A stretch of 64,000 bases of DNA. Source: Massilia sp. CF038 (GTDB lineage: Bacteria > Pseudomonadota > Gammaproteobacteria > Burkholderiales > Burkholderiaceae_D). Positions 1 through 9,435 of the stretch are shown here, piece by piece. Under the pieces are notes generated by a model. That model saw only the letters and a program-made list of their open reading frames with translations. It was not told where the DNA came from and made no database searches. The DNA is taken from contig NZ_FQWU01000002.1 in NCBI RefSeq assembly GCF_900129765.1, positions 1,116,001 through 1,180,000 of the forward strand, read 5' to 3'. Each line of letters begins with the position of its first letter. The first letter of the stretch is position 1. A program made the position numbers and the translations under genes.

Positions 1-266
1 ACTTTGGCCTTCTTTTGCACCAGCATGGCAATGACTGCGTACAGAATCAAATTGGCCAGGATGAAAAGGTACCAGCCCGGGTGATGCCAGGCAAATTTGC
101 GCGGCTTTTCCATCTCGGCCGAGGCATTGCATTTGACGCAGCGTGCGGGCAGATCATGGCCGTGGGGGACAACGACGACTTTGCCTTTGCGCCAGCAGTT
201 GCTGAGCGCCTTGTCGAAGGAAACGGCCTTGGGCGCGGCGTAGGGATTGAAGGGGGCAGGATTCAA
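1..266 (-). CDS. Small membrane protein with NPYAAP N-terminus (partial at window edge)
   Basis: The 3' end is cut off by the window. The visible protein begins MNPAPFNPYAAPKA, has a central pair of cysteines (CVKC) and a hydrophobic segment, WYLFILANLILYAVIAMLV, that looks like a membrane span. The frame has a stop 36 bases upstream and no ATG, so I chose the TTG at 266-264. A GGAG seven bases before it supports this. Similar N-termini (NPYAPP) occur in uncharacterised bacterial membrane proteins; no function can be assigned. The CVKC pair could be half of a zinc-binding site, but this is only a guess. Confidence 0.6.
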   Translation of the reverse strand, partial: MNPAPFNPYAAPKAVSFDKALSNCWRKGKVVVVPHGHDLPARCVKCNASAEMEKPRKFAWHHPGWYLFILANLILYAVIAMLVQKKAK

Positions 267-353
267 GCGATGGCTCCATGAATTGATCTGGCCATCTTAT
301 TCAAAAATAATTACGAATAACAATTTATCTATTGCAACTGTTGTTTTCCATTC

Positions 354-740
354 TCATTGGCGTTGTTGTCGATGACTGTCGGGAACGGATACGGCAGGGG
401 CAGGAGGTGCGTTCGTGAGCGCTGACGCAGACAGGAGCCGCATCGCGTTCAGCATCGAGTAATGCATGCCAAACAGACCGATGACGAGCGTGATGAACAT
501 GGCGATCATCCATTTTAATTGGTGATGGATTGCCTTGTGTAACTCCACCCGCAAGCGTTCCATCTCGGCGCGCATTTCCGCGCGCAACATGTCAACATCG
601 TGCTTCGTCGCGAGGGTGGGCAAGATGGTATCGAAGCGCGTTTCCAGAATGGTGAGCTGCCTGTCCATGTCCGCATCATAGGACGGGCCTGCTCCTCCAG
701 CAAGCAGGCTCGGGTCATTGGGCAAAGGACTTGGACTCAT
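354..740 (-). CDS. Coiled-coil protein with one membrane span
   Basis: A 128-residue protein starting MSPSPLPNDPS. The ATG at 740 was chosen over an in-frame one further upstream because GGAG lies just before it (GGAGAAACG then ATG). Residues about 35-70 are heptad-like and charged (KHDVDMLRAEMRAEMERL), suggesting a coiled coil. They are followed by a hydrophobic helix (WMIAMFITLVIGLFGMHY) and a short Ala/Pro-rich tail. The layout resembles the DUF1640/CCDC90-like group of coiled-coil plus C-terminal anchor proteins. Function unknown. It lies downstream of the putative anthranilate operon but is separated by about 80 bases. Confidence 0.6.
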   Translation of the reverse strand: MSPSPLPNDPSLLAGGAGPSYDADMDRQLTILETRFDTILPTLATKHDVDMLRAEMRAEMERLRVELHKAIHHQLKWMIAMFITLVIGLFGMHYSMLNAMRLLSASALTNAPPAPAVSVPDSHRQQRQ

Positions 741-822
741 CGTTTCTCCACCAGGAACAGTCACTTTACGCCAATGCAGACATGCGCACGTTTGGCGCGC
801 ATCAAATTTCGAGGCCCCTGGA

Positions 823-1218
823 TTATTCCGTTTCCACAACCGCAGTCACTTCGATTTCAACCCGGGCCCGGTCTTCGATCAAGGCGGCAACCTGCACCGC
901 GGTCATGGCCGGGTAATGGCGGCCGATCACATCGCGGTAGGCCTGCCCGACTTCCTTGCTGGCGCCCAGATACTCCTTTTTGTCGACCACGTACCAGGTC
1001 ATGCGCACGATGTGTTCCGGTCTGGCGCCGGCTTCGGCCAGCACGTCGACCACGTTCTGCAGTGCCTGGCGGACCTGGCCGGCAAAGTCATCCGTGTGGA
1101 ACTGGCACTGGCCATCCCAGCCGATCATGCCACTGACGTGGATGCTGCGGCCACTGGCCGCTATGCCGTTCGAATAGCCGCGGGCGCGCGCCCACCCTGG
1201 CGGTTGAAGAAAATCCAT
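823..1218 (-). CDS. Rid (YjgF/YER057c/UK114) family protein
   Basis: A 131-residue single-domain protein with the Rid fold pattern: YSNGIAASGRSIHVSG near the start, QALQNVVDVLAEAG in the middle, and YPAMTAVQVAALIEDRARVEIEV at the end. Classical RidA enzymes have PARS at that last site, where the Arg is needed for imine hydrolysis; here the equivalent residue is Met. That puts the protein among Rid subgroups without the archetypal deaminase Arg. 2-Aminomuconate deaminase also belongs to the Rid superfamily, so a role in removing the amino group of the ring-derived intermediate fits the operon, but this is inference. It is the last gene of the seven-gene operon and starts one base after the acyl-CoA dehydrogenase stop. 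Confidence 0.85.
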   Translation of the reverse strand: MDFLQPPGWARARGYSNGIAASGRSIHVSGMIGWDGQCQFHTDDFAGQVRQALQNVVDVLAEAGARPEHIVRMTWYVVDKKEYLGASKEVGQAYRDVIGRHYPAMTAVQVAALIEDRARVEIEVTAVVETE

Positions 1219-1219
1219 G

Positions 1220-2386
1220 TCAGCCTTTCTGTGATGCCGGCGCTGTCTCGCGCAGCAGTTCGCGCGCGATGATCAGCTGTTGTACTTCGGTCGCGCCCTC
1301 GTAGATGCGCAGCGAGCGGATCTCGCGGTACAGGCGTTCCACCGGATGCTCGCTGACGACACCCAGGCCGCCGAACATCTGCACAGCGGCGTCGATGACC
1401 TTTTGCGCCGTTTCGGTCGCCGTCATTTTTGCCATCGCCGCTTCCTTGGTCACCTTGTGGCCCTGGTCGCGCTGCCATGCAGCGCGGTAAGTGAGGAGTG
1501 CGGCCGCGTCGATCCCGGTCGCCATCTCGGCCAGCTTGGCCTGGGTGAGCTGGAAGTCGGCCAGGGTCTGGCCAAACATCTTGCGCGTGGTCGCATGGGC
1601 CAGCGCTTCGTCCATGGCGCGCCGGGCGAAACCAAGCGCCGCCGCGGCGACCGAGGTGCGAAACACGTCCAGCGTGGCCATCGCCACCTTGAAGCCCTGC
1701 CCTGCTTCGCCCAACCGTGCACTGGCGCTGACGCGGCAATCGTTGAACGACAGGCGCGCCAGCGGGTGCGGCGCAATCACATCAATCCGCTCGGCGATGG
1801 AAAAGCCGGGCGTGTCGGCATCGACCACAAAAGCACTGATGCCGCGCGCACCGGGCAACTCGCCGGTGCGGGCAAACACGACGTAGAAATCGGCGATGCC
1901 GCCGTTCGAGATCCAGGTTTTTTCGCCGTTCAGGATATAGCTGTCGCCATCCTGCACTGCCGCGCACTGCATGGCCGCCACATCCGAACCGGCCTGTGGT
2001 TCGGACAGGGCAAAGGCGGCAATCGCCTCGCCGCGCGCCACGCGCGGCAGATACTGCGCCTTGATGGCCGCGCTGCCAAACAGCGAAATGGTGCCGGAAC
2101 CGAGGCCCTGCATGGCGAACGCGAAGTCGGCCAGGCCGTTATGGCGCGCCAGCGTCTCGCGAATCAGGCAGATGGCGCGCGTATCAATGGCGTCTGCGCC
2201 CTTGCCCACGGCATGCTCAAGCCAGCCCGCTTCACCCAGCTGGCGCACCAGCGTGCGGCAGGCCGCGTCCACGTCGTGACCGTGGGCGCCCGCCACATGC
2301 TGCGCGGCCCACGCATCCAGCGTTTGCTCCAGTGCGGCGTGGCGTTCATCGAAAAACGGCCACGCAAGATAGGTTTTGTCAGGCAT
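1220..2386 (-). CDS. Acyl-CoA dehydrogenase family protein
   Basis: A 388-residue flavoprotein of usual family length. Family signatures are visible: [16 protein letters not shown] (acyl-CoA/flavin region), [18 protein letters not shown], and the C-terminal [18 protein letters not shown] with the likely catalytic base Glu near residue 363. The start at 2386 was chosen because it follows the crotonase stop by one base and gives a normal N-terminus ([16 protein letters not shown]). In this operon it would oxidise the acyl-CoA produced after ring reduction or hydration in CoA-dependent anthranilate breakdown. The exact substrate cannot be read from sequence. Confidence 0.9.
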   Translation of the reverse strand: MPDKTYLAWPFFDERHAALEQTLDAWAAQHVAGAHGHDVDAACRTLVRQLGEAGWLEHAVGKGADAIDTRAICLIRETLARHNGLADFAFAMQGLGSGTISLFGSAAIKAQYLPRVARGEAIAAFALSEPQAGSDVAAMQCAAVQDGDSYILNGEKTWISNGGIADFYVVFARTGELPGARGISAFVVDADTPGFSIAERIDVIAPHPLARLSFNDCRVSASARLGEAGQGFKVAMATLDVFRTSVAAAALGFARRAMDEALAHATTRKMFGQTLADFQLTQAKLAEMATGIDAAALLTYRAAWQRDQGHKVTKEAAMAKMTATETAQKVIDAAVQMFGGLGVVSEHPVERLYREIRSLRIYEGATEVQQLIIARELLRETAPASQKG

Positions 2387-2387
2387 G

Positions 2388-3242
2388 TCAGTCGCCCTCG
2401 AATTGCGGTTTTTCCTTGGCCACGAAGGCGTGGTAGGCGCGATGGAAATCGTTGGTCGCCATGCAGATGGCCTGCGCCTGGGCTTCGGCCTCAATCGCTT
2501 CGTCGACACCCATGTTCCATTCCTGCTGCAGCATTTTTTTGGTCATGCCATGTGCGAAGGTGGGGCCGTCAGCCAGCGCGCGTGCCATGGCTTGCGCTGC
2601 CGGCAGCAGCGCTTCCGGCTCGTGCAGGGCATTGAAAAAGCCCCAGCGCTCCCCTTCTGCACCCGACATCGAGCGGCCCGTGTACAGCAATTCGGCCGCC
2701 CTGCCCTGGCCTATCACGCGTGGCAGCAGCGCGCAGGCGCCCATATCGCAGCCGGCCAGCCCCACCCGCGTGAACAGAAAGGCCGTCTTGCTGCGCGCGC
2801 TACCGAGCCGCAGGTCCGACGACAAGGCCAGAATCGCACCGGCGCCGGCGCAAATGCCATCGACAGCGGCAATGACCGGTTGCGGGCAGGCGCGCATTGC
2901 CTTGACCAGGTCCCCGGTCATGCGCGTAAACGCCAGCAGTCCAGGCATGTCCAGCTGCGTCAAGGGTCCGATGATGTCGTGTACGTCGCCGCCAGAGCAG
3001 AAGTTCTCGCCTGCGCCGGTGATCACAATCGCCTTGATGTCGTCGGCATACGCGAGCGCGCGGAACAAGTCGCGCAGCTCGGCGTACGAATCGAAGGTCA
3101 GCGGATTTTTGCGCTCGGGGCGGTTGAGCGTGAGCGTGGCCACGCCGCCACTGGCCTCAAAGCGAAAGTGAGTGGCCTGGTAGCTGCCCAATTGGGCGCG
3201 GTTGCCGGGCAGTTGCTGCGCCTGGCCTGGAAGATATCGCAT
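2388..3242 (-). CDS. Enoyl-CoA hydratase/isomerase (crotonase) family protein
   Basis: A 284-residue crotonase-fold protein. The oxyanion-hole segments are [12 protein letters not shown] (about residues 79-90) and [18 protein letters not shown]. By my alignment neither of the two glutamates of classical hydratases is in its usual place. Instead there is an Asp in GLAGCDMGA, at the region used by dehalogenase- or thioesterase-like and ring-cleaving crotonases. It may therefore catalyse something other than simple alkene hydration, for instance a step on a cyclic CoA ester. It lies eight bases after the MarR gene and one base before the acyl-CoA dehydrogenase, so it is translated as part of the same operon. 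Confidence 0.88.
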   Translation of the reverse strand: MRYLPGQAQQLPGNRAQLGSYQATHFRFEASGGVATLTLNRPERKNPLTFDSYAELRDLFRALAYADDIKAIVITGAGENFCSGGDVHDIIGPLTQLDMPGLLAFTRMTGDLVKAMRACPQPVIAAVDGICAGAGAILALSSDLRLGSARSKTAFLFTRVGLAGCDMGACALLPRVIGQGRAAELLYTGRSMSGAEGERWGFFNALHEPEALLPAAQAMARALADGPTFAHGMTKKMLQQEWNMGVDEAIEAEAQAQAICMATNDFHRAYHAFVAKEKPQFEGD

Positions 3243-3250
3243 GGTCGTCC

Positions 3251-3763
3251 TTACTCTTTCTTGTCGTCGGCAGCGGTCAGGTGCTGCTTCATTTGCGACA
3301 GCAGTGTAATCAGCTGCCCTTTGTCGTCACTTGACATGTCCTGCAGCAGTTCGGCGATCCAGCCTTCATGCACCACTGCCATGTCGGCAAAGGCGCGCCG
3401 GCCAGCCTCGGTCAGCTTGACGGTGTACACGCGCCGGTCCTTCTGATCGGGCACACGCACGACCAGCTTTTCCTGCTCCAGCTGGTCGGTGATGCCGGTG
3501 ATGTTCCCGCCCGTGACCATCATGCGGCGCGACAGCTCGCCCATGCGCAAGCCTTGCGGGTAGCGCTCGAGCTGCGCCATCAAGTCAAAGCGGGGCAGCG
3601 TGATGTCAAACGTGGCGCGCATGCGGCTGCGGATCTCGTTTTCGATCCGCACCGTGCACGAGAGCATGCGCAGCCACAGTTTGAGCGACTGGTGATGATC
3701 CTGCGTCAGGCGGCTGGCCAGATCCAGGTCGGCGCCTTCTTTTTGTTCCAGAGTGTCGTGCAT
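3251..3763 (-). CDS. MarR family transcriptional regulator
   Basis: A 170-residue protein with a typical MarR winged helix: [29 protein letters not shown] (helix-turn-helix entry), [22 protein letters not shown] (recognition helix), and [16 protein letters not shown] (wing with the conserved DRR). Unusually for a pathway repressor it lies inside the operon, nine bases after the SDR gene and eight before the crotonase, so it would be produced together with the enzymes. Many MarR proteins bind aromatic acids or aryl-CoA esters. The ligand here could be anthranilate or its CoA ester (inference). A candidate operator lies at 8609-8626, on the operon promoter. Confidence 0.92.
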   Translation of the reverse strand: MHDTLEQKEGADLDLASRLTQDHHQSLKLWLRMLSCTVRIENEIRSRMRATFDITLPRFDLMAQLERYPQGLRMGELSRRMMVTGGNITGITDQLEQEKLVVRVPDQKDRRVYTVKLTEAGRRAFADMAVVHEGWIAELLQDMSSDDKGQLITLLSQMKQHLTAADDKKE

Positions 3764-3772
3764 CGTCGTTCC

Positions 3773-4522
3773 TTACATTACCTCGCCGCCGGCCACTGCC
3801 AGCGACTGTCCATTCATGGCGCCCGATTGCGGCAGACATAGCCACACCACCGCGTCGGCCACTTCTTTTGTTTGCACCAGGCGCTGCTGCGGATTGCCGG
3901 CGGCAAGCTGGGCGCGCGCCTCGTCTTCGCTGCGGCCGGTCTTGGCCACAATAGTGGCCACTGCCTCGCGCACGATATCGGTGTCGGTAAAGCCGGGGCA
4001 GACGGCGTTGACAGTGACACCCCTGGCGGCTACCTCCAGCGCCAGCGCGCGCGTCATGCCGATCACGCCATGCTTGGCCGCGCAGTAGGCAGCCACATAA
4101 CGGTAGCCCACCAGGCCCGCGGTGGAAGCGACATTCACGATGCGTCCCCAGCCCGCGTCGAGCATGGCGGGCAGCGCGGCCTGGCTGCAGTAGAAGGTGC
4201 CCGACAGGTTCACATCGAGCATGCGCTGCCACAGCGCCCCATCGGTCTTGCCGAACGGCGCCGAGCCGGCCTGGCCGGCATTGTTGATCAGGATGTCCAC
4301 CGGACCGATTTGCGCGAATGCGGCGCTCACTGCATCGGCGCTGGCCACGTCCATCACCACAGTATCGGCGCCCAGCCGCTCCGCAGCAGCGGCCAGGGCA
4401 GGCTGGTCGCGGCCACTGATGGTCACGCGCGCGCCAGCGTCCCGCAGCGCAGTCGCAATGGCCGCGCCGATGCCGCGCGTGCCGCCTGTGACCAGAGCAT
4501 GTTTGCCTTCGAGTGCTTTCAT
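3773..4522 (-). CDS. Short-chain dehydrogenase/reductase, acetoacetyl-CoA/3-hydroxyacyl-CoA type
   Basis: A 249-residue classical SDR: cofactor motif TGGTRGIG (about 11-18), ILINNAGQAG, catalytic Ser in NVASTAG, and Tyr-Lys in YCAAKHG. Aspartate in VVMDVASADAV fits nucleotide binding. The start at 4522 overlaps the stop of the upstream monooxygenase gene by one base (TGATG), which marks translational coupling. In the proposed pathway it would oxidise a 3-hydroxyacyl-CoA or a ring hydroxyl. The family assignment is firm, but the substrate is inferred only from the neighbours. Confidence 0.9.
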   Translation of the reverse strand: MKALEGKHALVTGGTRGIGAAIATALRDAGARVTISGRDQPALAAAAERLGADTVVMDVASADAVSAAFAQIGPVDILINNAGQAGSAPFGKTDGALWQRMLDVNLSGTFYCSQAALPAMLDAGWGRIVNVASTAGLVGYRYVAAYCAAKHGVIGMTRALALEVAARGVTVNAVCPGFTDTDIVREAVATIVAKTGRSEDEARAQLAAGNPQQRLVQTKEVADAVVWLCLPQSGAMNGQSLAVAGGEVM

Positions 4523-6894
4523 CAGCCCTCCAGCAGTCTGGCCGCAATCTGCTGCGGGCTCATGCCGGCAGCACCGGCACTGAGCTGGCGTTCGCGCTCC
4601 AGATTGCGTTCGAGCTGCTGCTTGGCGGGCCGGTACTGCTTGGGCCATTCCACCGCGCTGAAGCCGATTTTGGCCGCTTCGGTCAGCGTCCAGGCCGGAT
4701 TGGCCAGATGCGGCCGGCCTACAGCACACAAGTCAGCCCGGCCTGCCGCGATGATGCTGTTGGCATGGTCGGCTTCGAAAATCGATCCAACGGCGATGGT
4801 GGGAATACCCGCCTCGTTGCGTACCCGGTCGGCAAACGGGGTCTGGAACATGCGGCCGTAGACCGGCTTTTCGCGCTTGCTGACCTGGCCCGAGGAGCAG
4901 TCGATCATGTCGGCGCCAGCCGCCTTGAACAGGCGTGCGATGGCCACCGCATCGTCGGGCGTGATGCCGCCCTCGACCCAGTCGTGGGCCGAAATGCGTA
5001 CGCTCATCGGTTTGTCGGCGGGCCAGGCGGCGCGCATGGCGCGGAACACCTGCAGCGGATAGCGGCAGCGGTTTTCCAGGCTGCCGCCGTAGTCATCGCT
5101 GCGCTGGTTGGTCAGCGGTGAAATAAAGGACGACAGCAGGTAGCCGTGCGCGCAGTGCAGTTCGAGCCAGTCAAAACCGGCGTCGGCCGCAGCGCGCGTG
5201 GCCCGCACGAAGTCCGCTTCAATGCGGGCCAGGTCGTCCGCTGTGGCTGCGCGCGCCTGCTGCGACACACCAGCCAGATACTGCTGGGGCGAGCTTGAGA
5301 CGAGCGGCCAGTTGCCCTCGGCCAGCGGCTGATCGATCCCCTCCCACATGACGCGGGTCGATCCCTTGGCGCCGGCATGGCCAAGCTGCATGCCAATATG
5401 GGCGCTGGTGTTGGCATGCACAAAATCGGTGATGCGCTTCCAGGCGGCGGTTTGCTCCGCGGTGTACAGCCCCGGACAGGCCGGTGTGATGCGGGCATCG
5501 GCCGATACGCACGTCATTTCGGCAAACACCAGCGCGGCGCCGCCCATGGCGCGTGCGCCCAGGTGTACCAGATGATAGTCGCCGGGCACGCCGTCCACGG
5601 CCGAATACTGCGCCATGGGCGACACCACGATCCGGTTTTTCAGCGTGACACCGCGCACCTTGTACGGCGTAAGCATCGGCAGCAAGCGCGCGTGCGGCGG
5701 CGCGGCCAGGCCGGTCTGCTCACAGGCGCGGCGGGCAATCCATTCTTCGAAGCCGGCCACGTAGGCAGCGTCACGCAAGCGCAGGTTTTCGTGCGACAGG
5801 CGCTGGCTGCGCGTGAGCATGGAGTAGGCAAACTGGGGTGCTTCCATGGCGCTGTAGCGCTCGACGTTCTCGAACCATTCCATCGAATTGCGCGCCGCAC
5901 TTTGAATTTTAAGGACTTCAACGGCGCGCGCTGCCTGGCAGGCATCCAGTGCGCTGCGCGTGTTGTCGTGCGCGGCAAAGCAGCGCGCCAGCTCGATTGC
6001 GTCTTCCAGCGCCAGCTTGGTGCCAGAGCCGATCGAGTAATGTGCGGAGTGGGCTGCGTCGCCCATCAGCACGACCGGCGTGGCGCCATTCCAGTGCACC
6101 CACTGTTCGCACACCACGCGCGGGAAGGTGATCCACATGGCCGAGCCGCGCAAATGGCTGGCATTGGACATCAAAGCGTGGCCGTCCAGCTGGTCGGCAA
6201 ACAGCTGCTCGCAAAAGGCAATACCTTCGGCCTGGCTCATGTCGGCCAGGCCGCTGGCACGCCACACGTCTTCCGGCGTCTCGACAATAAAGGTCGAAGT
6301 GTCGCCGTCGTACTGATAGATATGGGCCTGAAACCAGCCGTGCGCCGTCTGCTTGAAGGCGAAGGTAAAGGCGTCGAACTTCTTGCGTGTGCCCAGCCAC
6401 ACAAAGCGGCAGTGGCGCGGTTCGACCTGGGGCACAAAGGTGTCGGCGTAGCGCTTGCGAATGCGGCTGTTCAAGCCGTCGGCCGCAATCACCAGGTCGG
6501 CCTGGTAACTGAGGGCCAGCTGCTGATCGTCCTCGACCTCGCATTCAAACACCAGTTGTACGCCCAGTTCCTCGCAGCGCGCCTGCAGAATGTTGAGCAG
6601 GCGCTTGCGCCCGATTCCACAAAAGCCGTGGCCGCCGGAGGTGATTTTTTCGCCCTTGAAGAAGACGTCGATATCATCCCAGTGATTAAACGACTGCAAA
6701 ATTGCGCGCGCTGTCTGCTCGTCCGCGCCCACCAGGTTACCCAGGGTCTGGTCGGAAAACACCACGCCCCAGCCGAAGGTATCGTAAGGACGGTTGCGCT
6801 CGACGACCACGATGTCGTGGGCGGGATTGTGCTTTTTCATGAGCAGGCTGAAATACAGGCCGGCCGGGCCGCCGCCGATGCAGACGATTTTCAT
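4522..6894 (-). CDS. Fused aryl-CoA flavin monooxygenase / Old Yellow Enzyme-type reductase (2-aminobenzoyl-CoA monooxygenase/reductase-like)
   Basis: A 790-residue two-domain enzyme. The N-terminal half (about 1-390) is an FAD monooxygenase: [18 protein letters not shown] (Rossmann GxGxxG), [16 protein letters not shown], and [21 protein letters not shown] (second FAD motif). The C-terminal half (about 400-790) is an Old Yellow Enzyme-like FMN reductase: [48 protein letters not shown]. This fusion is characteristic of 2-aminobenzoyl-CoA monooxygenase/reductase of Azoarcus evansii and of proteins labelled bifunctional salicylyl-CoA 5-hydroxylase/oxidoreductase. It would hydroxylate the aryl-CoA ring and then reduce it. 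The start at 6894 overlaps the ligase stop by four bases (ATGA). Anthranilyl-CoA is favoured over salicylyl-CoA because of the Rid gene in the operon. Confidence 0.88.
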   Translation of the reverse strand: MKIVCIGGGPAGLYFSLLMKKHNPAHDIVVVERNRPYDTFGWGVVFSDQTLGNLVGADEQTARAILQSFNHWDDIDVFFKGEKITSGGHGFCGIGRKRLLNILQARCEELGVQLVFECEVEDDQQLALSYQADLVIAADGLNSRIRKRYADTFVPQVEPRHCRFVWLGTRKKFDAFTFAFKQTAHGWFQAHIYQYDGDTSTFIVETPEDVWRASGLADMSQAEGIAFCEQLFADQLDGHALMSNASHLRGSAMWITFPRVVCEQWVHWNGATPVVLMGDAAHSAHYSIGSGTKLALEDAIELARCFAAHDNTRSALDACQAARAVEVLKIQSAARNSMEWFENVERYSAMEAPQFAYSMLTRSQRLSHENLRLRDAAYVAGFEEWIARRACEQTGLAAPPHARLLPMLTPYKVRGVTLKNRIVVSPMAQYSAVDGVPGDYHLVHLGARAMGGAALVFAEMTCVSADARITPACPGLYTAEQTAAWKRITDFVHANTSAHIGMQLGHAGAKGSTRVMWEGIDQPLAEGNWPLVSSSPQQYLAGVSQQARAATADDLARIEADFVRATRAAADAGFDWLELHCAHGYLLSSFISPLTNQRSDDYGGSLENRCRYPLQVFRAMRAAWPADKPMSVRISAHDWVEGGITPDDAVAIARLFKAAGADMIDCSSGQVSKREKPVYGRMFQTPFADRVRNEAGIPTIAVGSIFEADHANSIIAAGRADLCAVGRPHLANPAWTLTEAAKIGFSAVEWPKQYRPAKQQLERNLERERQLSAGAAGMSPQQIAARLLEG

Positions 6895-8570
6895 GTGGGA
6901 GTCTTCAGGTCCGTGGTGGATGATGCGCGCAATTTGAAGCGCTGCAGCTTGCCGGTTTCGGTGCGCGGCAGCTTGTCGAGAAATCTGACTGCGCGCGGAT
7001 ACTTGTATGGTGCGATGGCAGCCTTGACGTAGTCCTGCAAGGCACGCGCCATCGCCGCATCGGGTGCAAAGCCAGGGCGCAGCACCACGTGGGCTTCGAC
7101 CACCTGGCCACGCTCCTCGTCGGGGCGGCCGATCACGCCACATTCCGCCACCGCAGGGTGGCGCATCAGGACATCTTCCACCTCGGCCCCGGCAATGTTG
7201 TAGCCAGCCGAGATGATCATGTCATCGGTGCGCGAGCGGTAATAGAAATAGCCATCGGCGTCCATCTCGTAGGCGTCACCCGTGAGGTTCCAGCCGTCGA
7301 GCACATACTCGCCCTGGCGCGGATCAGCCAGATAGCGGCAACCGGTCGGTCCTTTCACGGCCAGGCGCCCGATCACGCCCGGCCCTACCGGCTTGCCGTC
7401 ATGGTCCAGAATGCAGGCCTGGTAGCCCGGTACCGGCTTGCCGGTGGCGCCGGGACGAATCGCGTCGCCGGCGGCGGAAATGAAAATGTGCAGCAGCTCG
7501 GTCGCGCCGATGCCGTCGATCATGCGCAAACCCGTGGCTTCCTGCCATGACTGGCGCGTGGCCAGCGGCAGCGCCTCGCCGGCAGACACGCTGCGCGTCA
7601 GGCTGGACAAGTCGTAGTTTGCTGCCAGCGGCGCCATTTGCCGGTAGAAGGTGGGCGCGGTGAAGCATACTGTTGCGCGGTACTTGGCGATTGCGGCCAG
7701 CAGCGTCTCGGGCGTGAGCTTTTCAAGCAGCACGCCGGCCGCGCCAAATCGCAGCGGGAACAGCAGCAGCCCGCCCAAGCCAAACGTGAAGGCCAGCGGC
7801 GGCGTGCCAATGAAGATGTCGGCGGCCCCTGTCCCGAGCGTATGGCGCGGGAAGCAATCGCAAATGGCCAGCACGTCGCGATGAAAGTGCATGGTCCCTT
7901 TCGGAATGCCGGTGGTGCCCGATGTGAAGCTGATCAGGCAAACGTCGTCGGCAGCACTGTCGGCCGCGTCGAAGGGCGCATCGTACCGGGCCATGCGCGC
8001 CTCGAGCGCGGCGCTGTCGGCGTCGCCATTGAAGAACAGGACCCGCGCCGGCGCCGCAGGCATGGCGTCAATTTCGGCGCGCAAGCTGGCCGCGCACAAT
8101 ACCGCGTCCACCTGCGCCTTGTTGGCGATGGTCCCCAGTTCGGCCGCGCGCAGCAGCGGCATGGTGGGCACGGCAATGCAGCCGGCCTTGAGCACGGCCA
8201 GGATGCAGGCCGCCATCATCGGGTTGTTGGCGCCGCGCAGAAGCACCCGGTTGCCGCTGACCAGACCCAGGTCCTCGCGCAGCACGTGGGCGATACGGTC
8301 AACTTGCTGCTGCAACTGGCGGTAGCTCCACCTGGCATGCTCGCCAATGACCGCCACCCGGTCGCCGCCGCCGGCTGCCACTTGCGCATCGAGCAGCGCG
8401 GCCACGCAATTGAGACGGGCCGGGTAGGCCAGTTCGGGCAAGTCGAAGCAGAAGTCAGGCCACAGCGGCGCCGGCGGCAGGTGCGCACGTGCAAATGGAT
8501 CCTGGTAGGCCGATGGCGACAGGGCCGCAGCCGTGGGGGCGCTCGCTGGCGCGGTGGTCAATCGTGTCAT
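6891..8570 (-). CDS. Benzoate-CoA ligase family protein, probable 2-aminobenzoate-CoA ligase
   Basis: A 559-residue adenylate-forming enzyme. Motifs in order: [20 protein letters not shown] (ATP/AMP P-loop), [31 protein letters not shown] with [12 protein letters not shown], and the C-terminal [14 protein letters not shown] with the catalytic Lys. It activates an aromatic acid to its CoA ester and so starts the pathway. Two in-frame ATGs exist (8597 and 8570). I prefer 8570 because GGGG precedes it at a usable distance while 8597 has no clear ribosome site. It is the first gene of the operon. A promoter and a palindromic operator candidate lie 39-68 bases upstream. Confidence 0.88.
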   Translation of the reverse strand: MTRLTTAPASAPTAAALSPSAYQDPFARAHLPPAPLWPDFCFDLPELAYPARLNCVAALLDAQVAAGGGDRVAVIGEHARWSYRQLQQQVDRIAHVLREDLGLVSGNRVLLRGANNPMMAACILAVLKAGCIAVPTMPLLRAAELGTIANKAQVDAVLCAASLRAEIDAMPAAPARVLFFNGDADSAALEARMARYDAPFDAADSAADDVCLISFTSGTTGIPKGTMHFHRDVLAICDCFPRHTLGTGAADIFIGTPPLAFTFGLGGLLLFPLRFGAAGVLLEKLTPETLLAAIAKYRATVCFTAPTFYRQMAPLAANYDLSSLTRSVSAGEALPLATRQSWQEATGLRMIDGIGATELLHIFISAAGDAIRPGATGKPVPGYQACILDHDGKPVGPGVIGRLAVKGPTGCRYLADPRQGEYVLDGWNLTGDAYEMDADGYFYYRSRTDDMIISAGYNIAGAEVEDVLMRHPAVAECGVIGRPDEERGQVVEAHVVLRPGFAPDAAMARALQDYVKAAIAPYKYPRAVRFLDKLPRTETGKLQRFKLRASSTTDLKTPT

Positions 8571-8608
8571 GGTCGCCCCACTCAAGGGTTGAGTCATCCG
8601 AAGGTGGA

Positions 8609-8626
8609 TACTTTAGACCTAAACTA
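8609..8626. promoter_or_regulatory. Candidate MarR operator
   Basis: TACTTTAGACCTAAACTA is an 18-bp imperfect palindrome: the arms TTTAG and CTAAA pair perfectly around a two-base centre, and the outer TA/TA also pair. It covers the -10 region of the operon promoter, so occupancy should block transcription. The MarR protein encoded in the operon is the natural candidate binder (inference). Confidence 0.5.
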
Positions 8627-8638
8627 TTGAACCATCAA
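8610..8638 (-). promoter_or_regulatory. Promoter of the anthranilate-type operon
   Basis: On the minus strand, TTGATG (8638-8633) and TAAAGT (8615-8610) are separated by exactly 17 bases, a good sigma-70 arrangement with four of six matches in each box. The -35 box overlaps the last codons of the upstream response-regulator gene. Confidence 0.5.
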
Positions 8639-9360
8639 GTAGATTCGTGTCCGTTTTGCAAACGGCGCAGCGCTTCGCTCTGGGCCATGACGGCGCGCAC
8701 CGTTTCAGCCAGCACAATCTGGACCTGGGTCGCATCCAGCGGACCATCGGGGAAGTCGCGAATGGCGCTGGCCGCACTGTTCAGGCCCAGCGTCTGGCAA
8801 CCGGCATGCAAGCGGTCCAGGCGCAGGCGCGCGCCGTCGTGATCTTCGTTGGCGAGCATTTGCGCCAGTTCGCCGCTGGCACCGGCCAACTGGGTATGAA
8901 AGCCGCCCAGATACAGCTGCAGGCGCTCACCGTCGATCCCCAGACGCGCCATGGTGGCCAGTGGTGCTTCCGCTTCCGGCTCGGGCGACGGCTCGGCCGT
9001 CAGCAGCGGCGCCAGAAAGGCATTGACCTGGTTGCCGTCGAAGGGTTTGATCAGGTAGCCGTCGGCGCCCAGGCCGTTGGCGCGCTCGATGGTGGCATGG
9101 TCGCTGGCCGAGGTGACCAGCACGAAGGGCATGGCCGCCAGGCGCGCATCGCCCTTCACGCGCTGCAGCAGTTCCATGCCCGACAGGCGCGGCATGCGTA
9201 AATCGCAAAAGCAGATGGCGGGATTGGCGCCGTCCACCAGTTGCTGCCAGGCGTCCTCGCCGTCGTCGGCCTCGAGGATGTCGAACTGGCCACAGGCGTC
9301 GACCAGATGCATGAGCACCATGCGCGAGACAATATCGTCATCGACCACCATCACTTTCAT
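8635..9360 (-). CDS. Response regulator with C-terminal Hpt-like domain (second regulator of the patatin/kinase operon)
   Basis: A 241-residue protein. Residues 1-120 are a receiver domain with acidic DDD near the start, phospho-acceptor Asp in CFCDLRMPRLSG, Thr/Ser in VLVTSASD and the conserved KPF Lys. After an acidic/Pro linker comes about 100 residues of helical sequence with LHAGCQTLGLNSAA. There is no DNA-binding domain. The whole architecture is shared with the protein at 14331-15044, including the H-x-G-C-x-T-L-G-L motif. The gene follows the hybrid kinase by 75 bases, so it is probably a phosphorelay partner of that kinase. Output target unknown. Confidence 0.85.
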   Translation of the reverse strand: MKVMVVDDDIVSRMVLMHLVDACGQFDILEADDGEDAWQQLVDGANPAICFCDLRMPRLSGMELLQRVKGDARLAAMPFVLVTSASDHATIERANGLGADGYLIKPFDGNQVNAFLAPLLTAEPSPEPEAEAPLATMARLGIDGERLQLYLGGFHTQLAGASGELAQMLANEDHDGARLRLDRLHAGCQTLGLNSAASAIRDFPDGPLDATQVQIVLAETVRAVMAQSEALRRLQNGHEST

Positions 9361-9435
9361 GCCTATCTCCGTTCGCCAATGTCAGCTGCGCACCGCGCCC
9401 ATGTTACCGCAAAAAATCCAGCCGCCGACAGCGTT

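Noticed and set aside
741..822. Terminator after the Rid gene
   Set aside because: A six-base stem ATGCGC/GCGCAT exists but no T-run follows, so I do not call it.
2376..3446. Plus-strand frame antisense to the crotonase gene
   Set aside because: Composition of a shadow frame; the minus strand carries a full crotonase in a tight operon.
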